Shown: piece after piece, positions 23,856-30,937 of the stretch
Layout: every line of letters begins with the position of its first letter
Numbering within the stretch: position 1 is the first letter of the stretch
NCBI RefSeq assembly: GCF_040649515.1
Contig: NZ_JBEZFP010000113.1
Location: forward strand, 1 to 31,241
Source of the DNA: Yinghuangia elevatio
Lineage (GTDB): Bacteria; Actinomycetota; Actinomycetes; Streptomycetales; Streptomycetaceae
Length of the DNA stretch: 31,241 bases
Direction of reading: 5' to 3'
Program-made: the position numbers and the translations under genes
The notes under the pieces: generated by a model
Databases searched by the model: none
Told to the model about the DNA's origin: nothing
Seen by the model: only the letters and a program-made list of their open reading frames with translations

Positions 23856-24521
23856 GTGGACGTATATGAGGCCGTGGACAGTCGCCGGGCCGTGCGGGCG
23901 TTCAGCGACGAGCCGGTGCGCCGGGACGTACTCGAACGAGTGCTGTCGACGGCGGCGCGGGCGCCGTCGAGTGGGAACCTCCAGCCGTGGCACGTGTACG
24001 TCGTGACCGGTGAGCCCCTGGCGGAGTTGAAGAGGCGCGCAACGGCACGGGCGCTGTCCGGGGACCCGGGCGACGAGCGGGAGTACCCGATGTACCCGGC
24101 CGATCTGGCCCCGCCGTACCTGGACCGCTTCTCCGCCGCGGCCGCCCAGCGGTACGCGGCGCTGGGCATCGAGCGCGACGACCCCGAGCGGCCCCGGAAG
24201 ATCGCGGCCCTGAACTCGGGGGCGTTCGGGGCTCCCGTCGTGCTGTTCTGCTACCTCGACCGGACGATGGGGCCCGGTCAGTGGGGTGACGCCGGGATGT
24301 ACCTCCAGACGGTCATGTTGCTGCTGCGGGCGGAGGGGCTGCACAGCTGCCCGCAGGTGATGTGGACCATGTACCGCAGGACTGTGAGCGAGACGGTCGG
24401 CGCCGACGACCGGCTCGTCCTGTTCTGCGGTGTCTCGGTGGGATACGACAAGGCGGGCGTGCCGCCGCTGCGCACCGGCCGGGCGCGCGTCACGGAGACC
24501 GTGAGCTTCGTCGGAGGGTGA
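23856..24521 (+). CDS. Nitroreductase family protein (FMN-dependent)
   Basis: The 221-residue product has the family hallmarks: SRRAVRAFSDEPV at 9-21 for FMN phosphate contacts, PSSGNLQPWHVYVVTGEPL at about 37-55, a cysteine-containing PVVLFCYLDRTMGPGQWGDAG stretch split around 127-146, MLLLRAEGLHSCPQVMW near 154-170, and a C-terminal FCGVSVGYDK. These flavoproteins reduce nitro or quinone compounds with NAD(P)H; the physiological substrate is unknown. GTG at 23856 is chosen as the first codon of the conserved MDVYEAVDSRR start; GGAGG lies 1 nt before it, too close for good use, and TAGGGT at 23841-23846 may be its -10. It is convergent with the amidase gene, 17 nt between stops. Confidence 0.9.
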   Translation: MDVYEAVDSRRAVRAFSDEPVRRDVLERVLSTAARAPSSGNLQPWHVYVVTGEPLAELKRRATARALSGDPGDEREYPMYPADLAPPYLDRFSAAAAQRYAALGIERDDPERPRKIAALNSGAFGAPVVLFCYLDRTMGPGQWGDAGMYLQTVMLLLRAEGLHSCPQVMWTMYRRTVSETVGADDRLVLFCGVSVGYDKAGVPPLRTGRARVTETVSFVGG

Positions 24522-24538
24522 CGGCCCGGCCGCGCGGG

Positions 24539-26284
24539 TCAGCCGGCCGTGAGCCTCGGCGTACGCAGGGGTTCGGTGCGGCGGTCGCCCGTCGCCTCGA
24601 AGGCCGCCGCCAGCGCGAGCAGGGCATTGTCGTCGTACGCGCGTCCCGCGAAGGTCAGCCCCACCGGCATGCCGATGTCGGCCATGGTGCCCATCGGCAC
24701 GGTGACCGTCGGGATGCCCAGGTGCCGCGGCACCAGGTTGCCGTTCGCGACCCAGACGCCGTTGCGCCAGCCGAGGTCGGCGGAGGCCTCGTTCACATCC
24801 ATGTCCGCCGGGCCGACGTCCGCGACCGCGGGGAACACCACCGCGTCGAGCCGCAGTTCGTCCATCCACTCCTCCAGGTCGATCCGGCGCGTCTCCTCCA
24901 GCCCGCGCAGCCCCTCCGCGAGGTGCGGGATGTCGGTGACCGAGGCGTACGGGCGTTCCCGCACGAACCGCGGGTACTCGCCGATCGTGTCGTCGAAACC
25001 GGCGTAGCGGTCCGGGAGTTCACCCTCGTGCTTGGGCCAGATCCGGGCCCCGTCGACGTCGGCCAGCGTGCCGAGCTCCGGGTCTCCGTTGGCGCGCAGG
25101 AAGTCGTCCCAGGCCCACGCGGACAGGTCCTCGATCTCGACCGTCAGGAACTCGCGGGCCACCAGGCCGCGCGTGTGCAGCGAGGGCGCCCCCGGGCGGT
25201 CGGACTCGTAGTTCGAGACGACCGGGAAGTCGACTTCGACCACCTCGACGCCGGCCGCCTCCAGGTCGCGGCGGGCCGCGTCCCACAGCGCGAGCACCGA
25301 CGCACGTGTCTCGATGCGCTGCCCGGTCTGCCCGCCGATGCCGCCGTCGGGGTTCGTCCCGGCCTCGGGGTCCGCGTTGACGTACATCTTGGGCACGCCT
25401 ACGCGCCGACCGGCGAGGGCGGTCCGGGCGGCCGCCGCGCTCGCGGGGGCCAACTGCGGGTACGAGGCGGGGCGTACCTGCGACGCCGCGGGCAACGCGA
25501 CCCACGGCTGGGCACGCCACAGGTCACCGCGCGTCTCCGGGTCGTCGGCCACGATGACGTCGAGCAGTTCGAACAGGTCGGCCATGGTGCGGGTGTGCGG
25601 GACCACGACGTCCATCGTCGGCACGAGCGGCCAATTGCCGCGCACCGAGATCACCCCGCGGCTGGGCGTGTACGCACACAGCGCGTTGTTGGAGGCCGGC
25701 GCCCGCCCCGACGACCAGGTCTCCTCGCCGAGGCCGAACGCGCCGAACGACGCCGCCGTCGCGGTGCCCGACCCGTTCGACGAGCCGGAGCCGTACGCGC
25801 TCGTCAACCAATCTGCGCTGTAGGGGCTTTCCGCTCGCCCGTACACGCCGCGCTGCATCCCGCCGTTCGCCATCGGCGGCATGTTGGTCAGGCCGATGAG
25901 CACCGCCCCGGCGGCGCGCAGCCGCTCGACGGCGAACGCGTCGCGCCGGGCCACGAGATGCTCGAACGCCGGCGAACCGGCAGCTGCGGTAAGCCCCTTC
26001 GCGAGGTAGCTGTCCTTGGCGGTGTACGGGATGCCGTCCAGAGGGCCGAGGGTCTCGCCGCGGGCCCGGCGGGCGTCGGAGGCTTCCGCGTCGGCGCGCG
26101 CGTCCGGGTTCATCACCACCATCGCGTTGAGCGCGGTGGCGGTGCCGGGGCGGTCGTAGGCGTCGATCCGGGCGAGATACGCGTCGAGCAGCCCGACCGC
26201 GGTGGTCTCGCCCTTCTCCAGCGCGGCGCGCAGGTCGGCGATGCTCGTCTCCACGACGTCGAAGACGTCGAATCCGCGCGTCAT
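24539..26284 (-). CDS. Amidase-signature family hydrolase
   Basis: The 581-residue product is an amidase-signature enzyme: LDGIPYTAKDSYL with catalytic Lys90, GSGSSNGSG with the cis-Ser168, and nucleophile Ser192 in EETWSSGRAPAS, replacing the more common DTGGSIR. GNLVPRHLGIPTVTVPMG and MPVGLTFAGRAYDD near 510-560 complete the family fold. It should hydrolyse amides of unknown kind. The ATG at 26284 has AGGAGG 9 nt upstream, the strongest ribosome binding site in this part. It diverges from a LacI gene; the shared region has two identical palindromes. A candidate -10, TAGATT on the minus strand (26437-26432), lies between them, so LacI probably represses this gene and its substrate or product may be the inducer. 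Confidence 0.92.
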   Translation of the reverse strand: MTRGFDVFDVVETSIADLRAALEKGETTAVGLLDAYLARIDAYDRPGTATALNAMVVMNPDARADAEASDARRARGETLGPLDGIPYTAKDSYLAKGLTAAAGSPAFEHLVARRDAFAVERLRAAGAVLIGLTNMPPMANGGMQRGVYGRAESPYSADWLTSAYGSGSSNGSGTATAASFGAFGLGEETWSSGRAPASNNALCAYTPSRGVISVRGNWPLVPTMDVVVPHTRTMADLFELLDVIVADDPETRGDLWRAQPWVALPAASQVRPASYPQLAPASAAAARTALAGRRVGVPKMYVNADPEAGTNPDGGIGGQTGQRIETRASVLALWDAARRDLEAAGVEVVEVDFPVVSNYESDRPGAPSLHTRGLVAREFLTVEIEDLSAWAWDDFLRANGDPELGTLADVDGARIWPKHEGELPDRYAGFDDTIGEYPRFVRERPYASVTDIPHLAEGLRGLEETRRIDLEEWMDELRLDAVVFPAVADVGPADMDVNEASADLGWRNGVWVANGNLVPRHLGIPTVTVPMGTMADIGMPVGLTFAGRAYDDNALLALAAAFEATGDRRTEPLRTPRLTAG

Positions 26285-26333
26285 GCGGGGTGCCTCCTGC
26301 TGGCTGATCCGTCGGGCGAAAGGCCTGGGCGTG

Positions 26334-26395
26334 CTTGTGGGTCTTGTGGGTCTTGAAGCTCTTATGCGGCTTGTGGGGCTTGTGGGCCAGTGGGC
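26334..26395. repeat. Imperfect tandem repeat of CTTGTGGG in the amidase leader
   Basis: Four copies close to CTTGTGGG occur between 26334 and 26388, with divergent copies (CTTGAAGCT, CTTATGCGG) between them. It lies in the untranslated leader of the amidase gene, between its probable transcription start near 26425 and the ATG at 26284. On the mRNA it reads as CCCACAAG units. Repeat number could vary between strains. Confidence 0.6.
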
Positions 26396-26409
26396 CTGGG
26401 CGAGGCCGT

Positions 26410-26460
26410 GCCGGATCGATCCGGCAGTGCCGAATCTAGCCGGAGCCGGATCGATCCGGC
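26410..26460. promoter_or_regulatory. Two identical LacI-type operators between amidase and lacI
   Basis: GCCGGATCGATCCGGC is found at 26410-26425 and 26445-26460, centre to centre 35 bp. The first extends to an 18-bp palindrome with flanking T and A. The central CG is typical of LacI-family operators. The second overlaps the -35 zone of both divergent promoters; the first covers the expected amidase start. This supports autoregulation and repression of the amidase gene. Confidence 0.75.
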
Positions 26461-26480
26461 AAGCGCCCGACCAGGGCATC

Positions 26481-26486
26481 TACAAT
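26481..26486 (+). promoter_or_regulatory. -10 element TACAAT of the lacI-family gene
   Basis: TACAAT matches the consensus in 5 of 6 positions. It ends 8 nt before an in-frame GTG at 26495 and only 2 nt before the ATG at 26489, so a leaderless mRNA starting at the GTG is likely. Confidence 0.5.
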
Positions 26487-26488
26487 CC

Positions 26489-27496
26489 ATGGCTGTGACC
26501 GTCCGCATCGTGACCCTGCTCGACGTGGCCCGCGCCGCCGGCGTCTCCCGGAGCACCGCCTCGGACGCCCTCCAGGGCTCCGGGCGCGTGGCCGAGGCCA
26601 CCCGCGCCCGGGTCCGCGCGACGGCCGACGCGCTCGGCTACCGCCCCAACAGCGCCGCCCGCCGGCTGCGCCGCGCCAGCACGGGGGCCATCGGCCTGCA
26701 CCTGCCCCGGACCGCGAGCCGACTCGACTACTACATGAACCTCGCCTTCGGGGCCGTCGCCCGCGCCCAGGACGACGGGTTCGACATGGTCCTGCTCGGC
26801 CGGTCCGCCGCCGCCCACGGCCCACTCGCCTCCCGCGTCGACGGCCTGCTGCTCATCGACCCCGACACCGCCGACGACGCGGTGCCCGACATGCTCGGCG
26901 CCGGCGTCCCCGTCGTCACCGGCGAGCGCTACCCGGGCCCGTCCCCCGCCCCCAGCGGCGCGGTGGTCTGCGACAACGCCGCCTCGCTCACCGCCCTCCT
27001 CGACCACCTCGCCGAACGCGGCGCCCGCCGCCCCGCCCTGTTGGCGCCGAGCGGCGAGTCCACCTGGGCCCAGGCCCTGCGCGACGCCGCCGACGCCTGG
27101 GGGCGCGAGCACCGCACCCGCGTCGCGGTACGCGCCGTGCCGTTCGCCGCCACCCCGAACGAGGCCGCCGACGCCGTACGCGACCTCCTCGGAGCAGCAC
27201 CGGACGTGGACGCCGTGGTCTGCGGTCCCGACGGCGCGGCGCCGGGGGTCCTGCACGCCGCCGCAGCGCTCGGTCGCACGCCCGCGAAAGACCTGCTGGT
27301 GGCCTCCTGCGTGGACGGAACCGCGACCCGCACCAGCAACCCGCCGATCACCGCGGTCGACCTCAGGCCCGCGGAGTACGGACGCGCCTGCGCCGAACTG
27401 CTCTGCGACATCCTGGCCGACCGCACCCCGCCGGACACCGTCCGCCCGCACGACTGGGTCCTGCACCCCCGGGCCTCCACACAACCGGCCCGCTGA
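26489..27496 (+). CDS. LacI family transcriptional regulator
   Basis: The 335-residue product has the LacI helix-turn-helix and hinge at residues 8-63: VTLLDVARAAGVSRSTASDAL, split here by the turn, then GRVAEATRARVRATADALGY and RPNSAARRLRR. The periplasmic-binding-protein-like effector domain follows, from GAIGLHLP to the end, with DGLLLIDPD, LDHLAERGARRPALLAP and ITAVDLRPAEYGRACAELL as typical stretches. It should bind the two palindromes upstream and control the divergent amidase gene and itself. If the leaderless GTG at 26495 is the real start, the protein loses two residues. The effector is not evident; amidase substrates or products are the best guess. Confidence 0.92.
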   Translation: MAVTVRIVTLLDVARAAGVSRSTASDALQGSGRVAEATRARVRATADALGYRPNSAARRLRRASTGAIGLHLPRTASRLDYYMNLAFGAVARAQDDGFDMVLLGRSAAAHGPLASRVDGLLLIDPDTADDAVPDMLGAGVPVVTGERYPGPSPAPSGAVVCDNAASLTALLDHLAERGARRPALLAPSGESTWAQALRDAADAWGREHRTRVAVRAVPFAATPNEAADAVRDLLGAAPDVDAVVCGPDGAAPGVLHAAAALGRTPAKDLLVASCVDGTATRTSNPPITAVDLRPAEYGRACAELLCDILADRTPPDTVRPHDWVLHPRASTQPAR

Positions 27497-27697
27497 CCCG
27501 CCCCCGGTGGTCGCCGCCCCGCGGTCCCGCATCCCCGGACTCGAACCCGTGATCGACGTACGTCACGACTCGGTTAGTGTGGCGCCCGGCCGCCGAAGAG
27601 CCTTCGGTGCCGAAACGGTGACGCCGCCCTGCCGGCGACATCGCATCGACACCCCCGAGGCCGGCGCCACCGCCATCGACCGGAAGGACCTCCGCCC
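27497..27697 (+). promoter_or_regulatory. Structured leader and promoter region of cobF
   Basis: A candidate promoter is TCGACG (27553-27558) and TAGTGT (27575-27580). The following leader can fold into a closing stem, GTGGCGCC-C-GGCC (27579-27591) with GGCCGGCGCCAC (27659-27670), enclosing a CCGAAG/CTTCGG hairpin (27593-27607) and a CGCCG/CGGCG hairpin (27622-27637). It lacks the sequence core I know from cobalamin riboswitches, so it is listed as an uncharacterised structured leader. Confidence 0.4.
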
Positions 27698-28513
27698 GTG
27701 ACCGTCGCCCGCCGACATGTCCTCGTCATCGGGATGGGCGCCGGGGACCCCGAGCACCTGACCCTCGCCGCCGTGGCCGCGCTGGGGCGTACCGACGTGT
27801 TCTTGGTGCTGGACAAGGGGCCGGAGAAGGACAGCCTGGTCCGTGCTCGCCGGGACATCCTCGACCGGCACGCGAAGGCCGACCACCGCCTCGTGGGAAT
27901 CCGCGACCCCGAGCGCCGGCGCGACGTGGCGGACACCCCCGCCTACCACGCTGCCGTGCGCGTCTGGCGGGAGCGCCGCACGGACGCGTACGAACGAGCC
28001 GTCCGCGACGAACTCGCCCCGGGTGAGTGCGGCGCCGTCCTCGTCTGGGGCGACCCCGCACTCTACGACGGGACCATCGACATCCTCGACGACGTGGCGG
28101 CCCGCGGCGGTGTCGACTTCGACTACGAGGTGATCCCGGGGATCAGCAGCGTCTCGGCGCTGGCGGCGCGCCACCGCACCACCCTCACCCAGGTCGGCCG
28201 TCCGCTGCACATCACCCCCGGCCGGTACTTCACCGAGGAACTCGCGGACCTCACCGGCTCCGGCGGCGACATCGCCGTGATGCTCGACGCGCACCAGGCG
28301 TTCACGCGCCTGCCCGGCGACGACATGTGGATCTACTGGGGTGCCTACGTCGGTACGCCCGACGAGATCCTCGTCTCCGGCAGGCTGTCGGACGTCGCCG
28401 ACCGCATCGTGGCATTGCGTGCCGAGGCCCGGGCCCGGCACGGCTGGATCATGGACACCTACCTGCTGCGCCCGTGCCGGGACGATCCCGCCGAGGAACC
28501 GCCCGGCGCCTGA
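27698..28513 (+). CDS. cobF: Precorrin-6A synthase (deacetylating), EC 2.1.1.152
   Basis: The 271-residue product belongs to the tetrapyrrole methylase superfamily: VLVIGMGAGDPEHLTLAAV at 9-27 is the N-terminal SAM motif, GECGAVLVWGDPALYDGT near 108-125 the second, and EVIPGISSVSALAARH near 146-161 the third. The WRERRTDAYERAV region and the C-terminal WIMDTYLLRP are features of CobF, which C-methylates at C-1 and releases acetate from precorrin-5 in the aerobic cobalamin route. GTG at 27698 is preceded by GGAAGGA. No other cobalamin gene is in the window, so it is detached from its pathway cluster, as is common for actinobacterial cobF. The stop lies within a hairpin shared with the convergent gene. 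Confidence 0.92.
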   Translation: MTVARRHVLVIGMGAGDPEHLTLAAVAALGRTDVFLVLDKGPEKDSLVRARRDILDRHAKADHRLVGIRDPERRRDVADTPAYHAAVRVWRERRTDAYERAVRDELAPGECGAVLVWGDPALYDGTIDILDDVAARGGVDFDYEVIPGISSVSALAARHRTTLTQVGRPLHITPGRYFTEELADLTGSGGDIAVMLDAHQAFTRLPGDDMWIYWGAYVGTPDEILVSGRLSDVADRIVALRAEARARHGWIMDTYLLRPCRDDPAEEPPGA

Positions 28514-28570
28514 GCCGGAACCCGGGCGGGAACCCGCGCCGGAACCCGAGCCTGGCGAACGGGCTCAGGC
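28508..28570. terminator. Bidirectional terminator overlapping both stop codons
   Basis: GCCTGAGCC (28508-28516) pairs with GGCTCAGGC (28562-28570). The left arm contains the cobF stop and the right arm the stop of the convergent thioesterase gene. The loop holds three copies of GGAACCCG spaced 13-14 nt apart, which may form smaller hairpins. Confidence 0.5.
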
Positions 28571-29308
28571 CTGACCGGCGTCCGCGGGCTCGGGCCGGGC
28601 CTCCGCGTCGCGCTGCCACCGGGCCTGCATGTCGCGCGGGGCGACGAACACGCCTGTCGCCTCGGCCGTGACCCGGCCCTGGGCCAGGATCTCGCCGGTC
28701 GCGAAGCTCTTGCGGCCGTCGCGGTGCGTCCAGCGCGCCCGGACTTCGAGCGGCACGTCGTACGGCGTGGCATCGCGGTAGCGGATCTCCAGCCCGGCGG
28801 TGAAGCCCGGCCGTCCGGCCGCCGACGTGGCGATGCCGAGCAGGTGGTCGAGCAGCGTGGCCACCACACCGCCGTGCGCCCGGCCGGGCGGGCCGCTGTG
28901 GGCGGCGGTCAGGACGCAGTCGGCGACGACCTCCACGGACCGCGGTTCGGCGCCGACGTCCACCGCGTCCAGGACCGGGCGGATGACCATCCGCGGCGCC
29001 TGCGGGTTGAGCATGCCGGAGCCGGCCTGCGCGAGCTGGTCGATGCGGCCGTCGGGGGTCCGGGCGAAACGTACGGCACTGGGGTGGGTGGCCGCCTTGA
29101 GGAGTTCGGTGGCCTGCGCCACCAGGCCGGCCGCGGCCGAACGCACGTCCGCTCCGACATCGGTGAGCACGGTGGCCTCGACCAGGTCCCGGACCTGCTC
29201 GACGAGGTCCAGAGCCTCGTCGGGGATGGATGTGACGTCCGGGATCTCCCCCACGATCAGCTGTTCGAGTGCGGCGAAGTCGTCGGTGTCGGTGCCCGGT
29301 TCGGCCAC
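28565..29308 (-). CDS. PaaI-like hotdog-fold thioesterase
   Basis: The 247-residue product has a helical N-terminal part (about 1-95, containing EALDLVEQVRDLVEAT) and a C-terminal hotdog domain (about 105-230). GPPGRAHGGVVATLLDHLLG at 139-158 is the family's active-site helix with HGG at 145-147 and an acidic Asp154; AGLEIRYRDATPYDVPLEVR and GEILAQGRVTAEATGVFVAP are the following strands. It should hydrolyse acyl-CoA or a related thioester. GTG at 29308 is preceded by GAGGAG with 8 nt spacing. The region upstream (29309-29426) is relatively AT-rich (TATATGAT, TTTACTTGTCA on the minus strand) and probably holds its promoter. Substrate cannot be predicted. Confidence 0.85.
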   Translation of the reverse strand: MAEPGTDTDDFAALEQLIVGEIPDVTSIPDEALDLVEQVRDLVEATVLTDVGADVRSAAAGLVAQATELLKAATHPSAVRFARTPDGRIDQLAQAGSGMLNPQAPRMVIRPVLDAVDVGAEPRSVEVVADCVLTAAHSGPPGRAHGGVVATLLDHLLGIATSAAGRPGFTAGLEIRYRDATPYDVPLEVRARWTHRDGRKSFATGEILAQGRVTAEATGVFVAPRDMQARWQRDAEARPEPADAGQA

Positions 29309-29426
29309 GGCGGTGCTCCTCGGTGTTCCGGCGCGTACCCTGGCGGACCCGCCACTACATGACTGTGACAAGTAAATCCCGCCGATCATATACCGCCTGT
29401 CCCCGGCCACCGACCCGCGCCGTTGG

Positions 29427-30062
29427 TCAAGGGGTGTGGGCAGCGGACAGAGCACTGCACCATCGCGCGGCGCGGGCGCGCAGTTCGTTCTGGTCGCCGC
29501 CGTCCGCCGCGTCCCCGACGAGGGGTACGCCGACGCCGACGGCCGCGGCTCCGGCCGTGAGGTAGGCCACCGCGGTGGGGGCGTCGATGCCGCCGACCGG
29601 GACGAAAGGCACGTACGGAAAGGTGTCCCGCAACGCCGTCAGATATGCCGGGCCGCCGACGAAGGCAGGGAAGAGCGCGACGCCGAGCGCCGCGCGACGT
29701 GTGGCCGCCAGGATTTCGCTGGGAGTCAACGCGCCCATCAGGACCGGCAGTTCGGTTCCGGGGCTGCCGACGTGCGGCGTCGGCTCGTCGATCAGCCCCG
29801 GGGTGACGAGGAAGCTCGCGCCGGCGGCGGCCGCGCGGGCGGCATCGTCCGCGGTCAGGACGGTGCCCGCGCCGAGGACGGCGTCGGGGCCGAGTTCGCG
29901 GCGGGCGTGCTCGATCACCCAGAACGCGTCGGTGGTGGTCAGCGAGACCTCGCTTGCGGTGATGCCCTCTTCGGCGAGAGTCAGCACGGTGCGCAGGGCG
30001 GCGGCACGGTCGGTGCCACGGACGATCGCGAGTGTCCGGAAGGGGAGTTCGGCCAAGTGCAT
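29427..30062 (-). CDS. KDPG/KHG aldolase family protein lacking the Schiff-base lysine
   Basis: The 211-residue product aligns along its length with bacterial KDPG aldolases: RTLAIVRGTDRAAALRTVLT, EVSLTT with Glu38 where Eda has its catalytic Glu, GAGTVLTADDAARAAAAGA, FLVTPGL, LMGALTPSEI and PFVPVGGIDAPTAVAYL. However, the position that carries the Schiff-base Lys (vKlFPA in Eda) is Ala129 here, in GVALFPAFVGGPAYL, and the Arg of EVTLRT is Thr. Family enzymes cleave 2-keto-3-deoxy-6-phosphogluconate to pyruvate and glyceraldehyde-3-phosphate; without the Lys this chemistry should fail, so another activity or a non-enzymatic role is likely. The ATG at 30062 has AAGGA 6 nt upstream. No sugar-acid kinase or dehydratase gene is adjacent. 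Confidence 0.85.
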   Translation of the reverse strand: MHLAELPFRTLAIVRGTDRAAALRTVLTLAEEGITASEVSLTTTDAFWVIEHARRELGPDAVLGAGTVLTADDAARAAAAGASFLVTPGLIDEPTPHVGSPGTELPVLMGALTPSEILAATRRAALGVALFPAFVGGPAYLTALRDTFPYVPFVPVGGIDAPTAVAYLTAGAAAVGVGVPLVGDAADGGDQNELRARAARWCSALSAAHTP

Positions 30063-30159
30063 GAGGTTCCTTCGTGCCGGTCGGTGCGGTGGGCGGCCTG
30101 GAATGCGTTCGGAAGATGTCCGTCCGCAGTCGGCCGGTGTCTTGTGATCGTCTAACCCG

Positions 30160-30321
30160 TCAGCCGGCCTTGATCCGCATCTCGTCCGCGAAGCACCCGC
30201 TCGGACGTCGGACGCCCAGGCGCCGGGCGGATTCGGAGACGGCCGCGGGGCTCGGCAGTCGGCCGGAAACTGCGGACGTTCGTGTGCCCTTCGCGCCCGA
30301 GGGCAGCGTTAGGCGGACCAT
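30160..30321 (-). CDS. Doubtful small ORF
   Basis: An ATG at 30321 opens a 53-residue frame with high GC at third positions, ending CFADEMRIKAG. It has no ribosome binding site and no recognisable family, and it lies in the 288-nt gap before the small membrane-protein gene. I keep it only as a weak possibility; nothing else is evident in 30063-30350. Confidence 0.15.
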   Translation of the reverse strand: MVRLTLPSGAKGTRTSAVSGRLPSPAAVSESARRLGVRRPSGCFADEMRIKAG

Positions 30322-30350
30322 GTCACGGCGATCGCCACCGGAGGCAGGAC

Positions 30351-30761
30351 GTGAACGAGTACGCCCGAGGAATACCGGAGTCACCCGCGGAGTGGGGTCT
30401 GTTGGCGGTGGGACTCGCCGTCTTCGGCGGTGCCTTCCTGGTCCGGGCGCTGTGGCGCAGGCGGAACGGGCGTCCGGTCAGCACCCGCGAGGACGAGGAC
30501 CCGAATCGACCGGACGGCCCCAGCCGGAGCGCCTGGAAGTGGTGGCTCGGCGCCGGGGCCGCCGGGTATGTGGGCACCGTGATCGTCCGCGCGGCAACAG
30601 GCGCCGACGCCGTCGGGATCTGGCTGTTCCCGGCGCTCGTCTTCCCGGCCTGCGGCCTCGTCCTGCCGGCCAGGACGGCGCTCAACGCGTGGAGCGCCCG
30701 CAAAGGCCACGAGTTCCGGGCCGGTCGACGGCACGACGGGAGCGCGAACACCGCACGGTAG
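30351..30761 (+). CDS. Small multi-pass membrane protein, unknown function
   Basis: The 136-residue product has a first hydrophobic helix at about 14-32 (EWGLLAVGLAVFGGAFLVRAL), a charged loop with REDEDPNRPDGP, a second at about 65-82 (WWLGAGAAGYVGTVIVRAA), a third at about 88-108 (GIWLFPALVFPACGLVLPA), and a basic C-terminal tail. Basic residues flank the helices on one side, giving a plausible topology. No family is recognised. GTG at 30351 is preferred over upstream starts because GGAGG lies 6 nt before it. It is followed by a strong hairpin, so it is probably a single-gene transcript. Confidence 0.65.
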   Translation: MNEYARGIPESPAEWGLLAVGLAVFGGAFLVRALWRRRNGRPVSTREDEDPNRPDGPSRSAWKWWLGAGAAGYVGTVIVRAATGADAVGIWLFPALVFPACGLVLPARTALNAWSARKGHEFRAGRRHDGSANTAR

Positions 30762-30865
30762 GACCACGAGATCCGCTCCCCCGACGGTCTGCGAGCGCAT
30801 GCACCCGCGCAAAACCGGGCGCGGACTGCCTGGTTCGGCTCGACACGGCAGGCTGTGCCGCCGGA

Positions 30866-30906
30866 CCCCGCCGGGGACAGGGCTTTCGGGCCTGTCCCCG
30901 GCGGGG
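30866..30906. terminator. Very strong bidirectional hairpin terminator
   Basis: CCCCGCCGGGGACAGG (30866-30881) pairs perfectly with CCTGTCCCCGGCGGGG (30891-30906) around a 9-nt loop. It lies between the end of the small membrane-protein gene and the end of the convergent ferritin-like gene, the position expected for a shared terminator. Confidence 0.8.
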
Positions 30907-30937
30907 GCGTGCGCGGGCCGGGTTGTCGGCCCCGCCG

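Noticed and set aside
27574..27697. Cobalamin riboswitch upstream of cobF
   Set aside because: The position is suggestive, but the leader is about 110 nt and I do not find the conserved B12-box-type core. It is kept only as an uncharacterised structured leader.
28341..28574. PEPEPG-repeat peptide in an alternate frame over the cobF end
   Set aside because: It arises from the GGAACCCG repeats in the terminator loop read in another frame; no start signal supports it.
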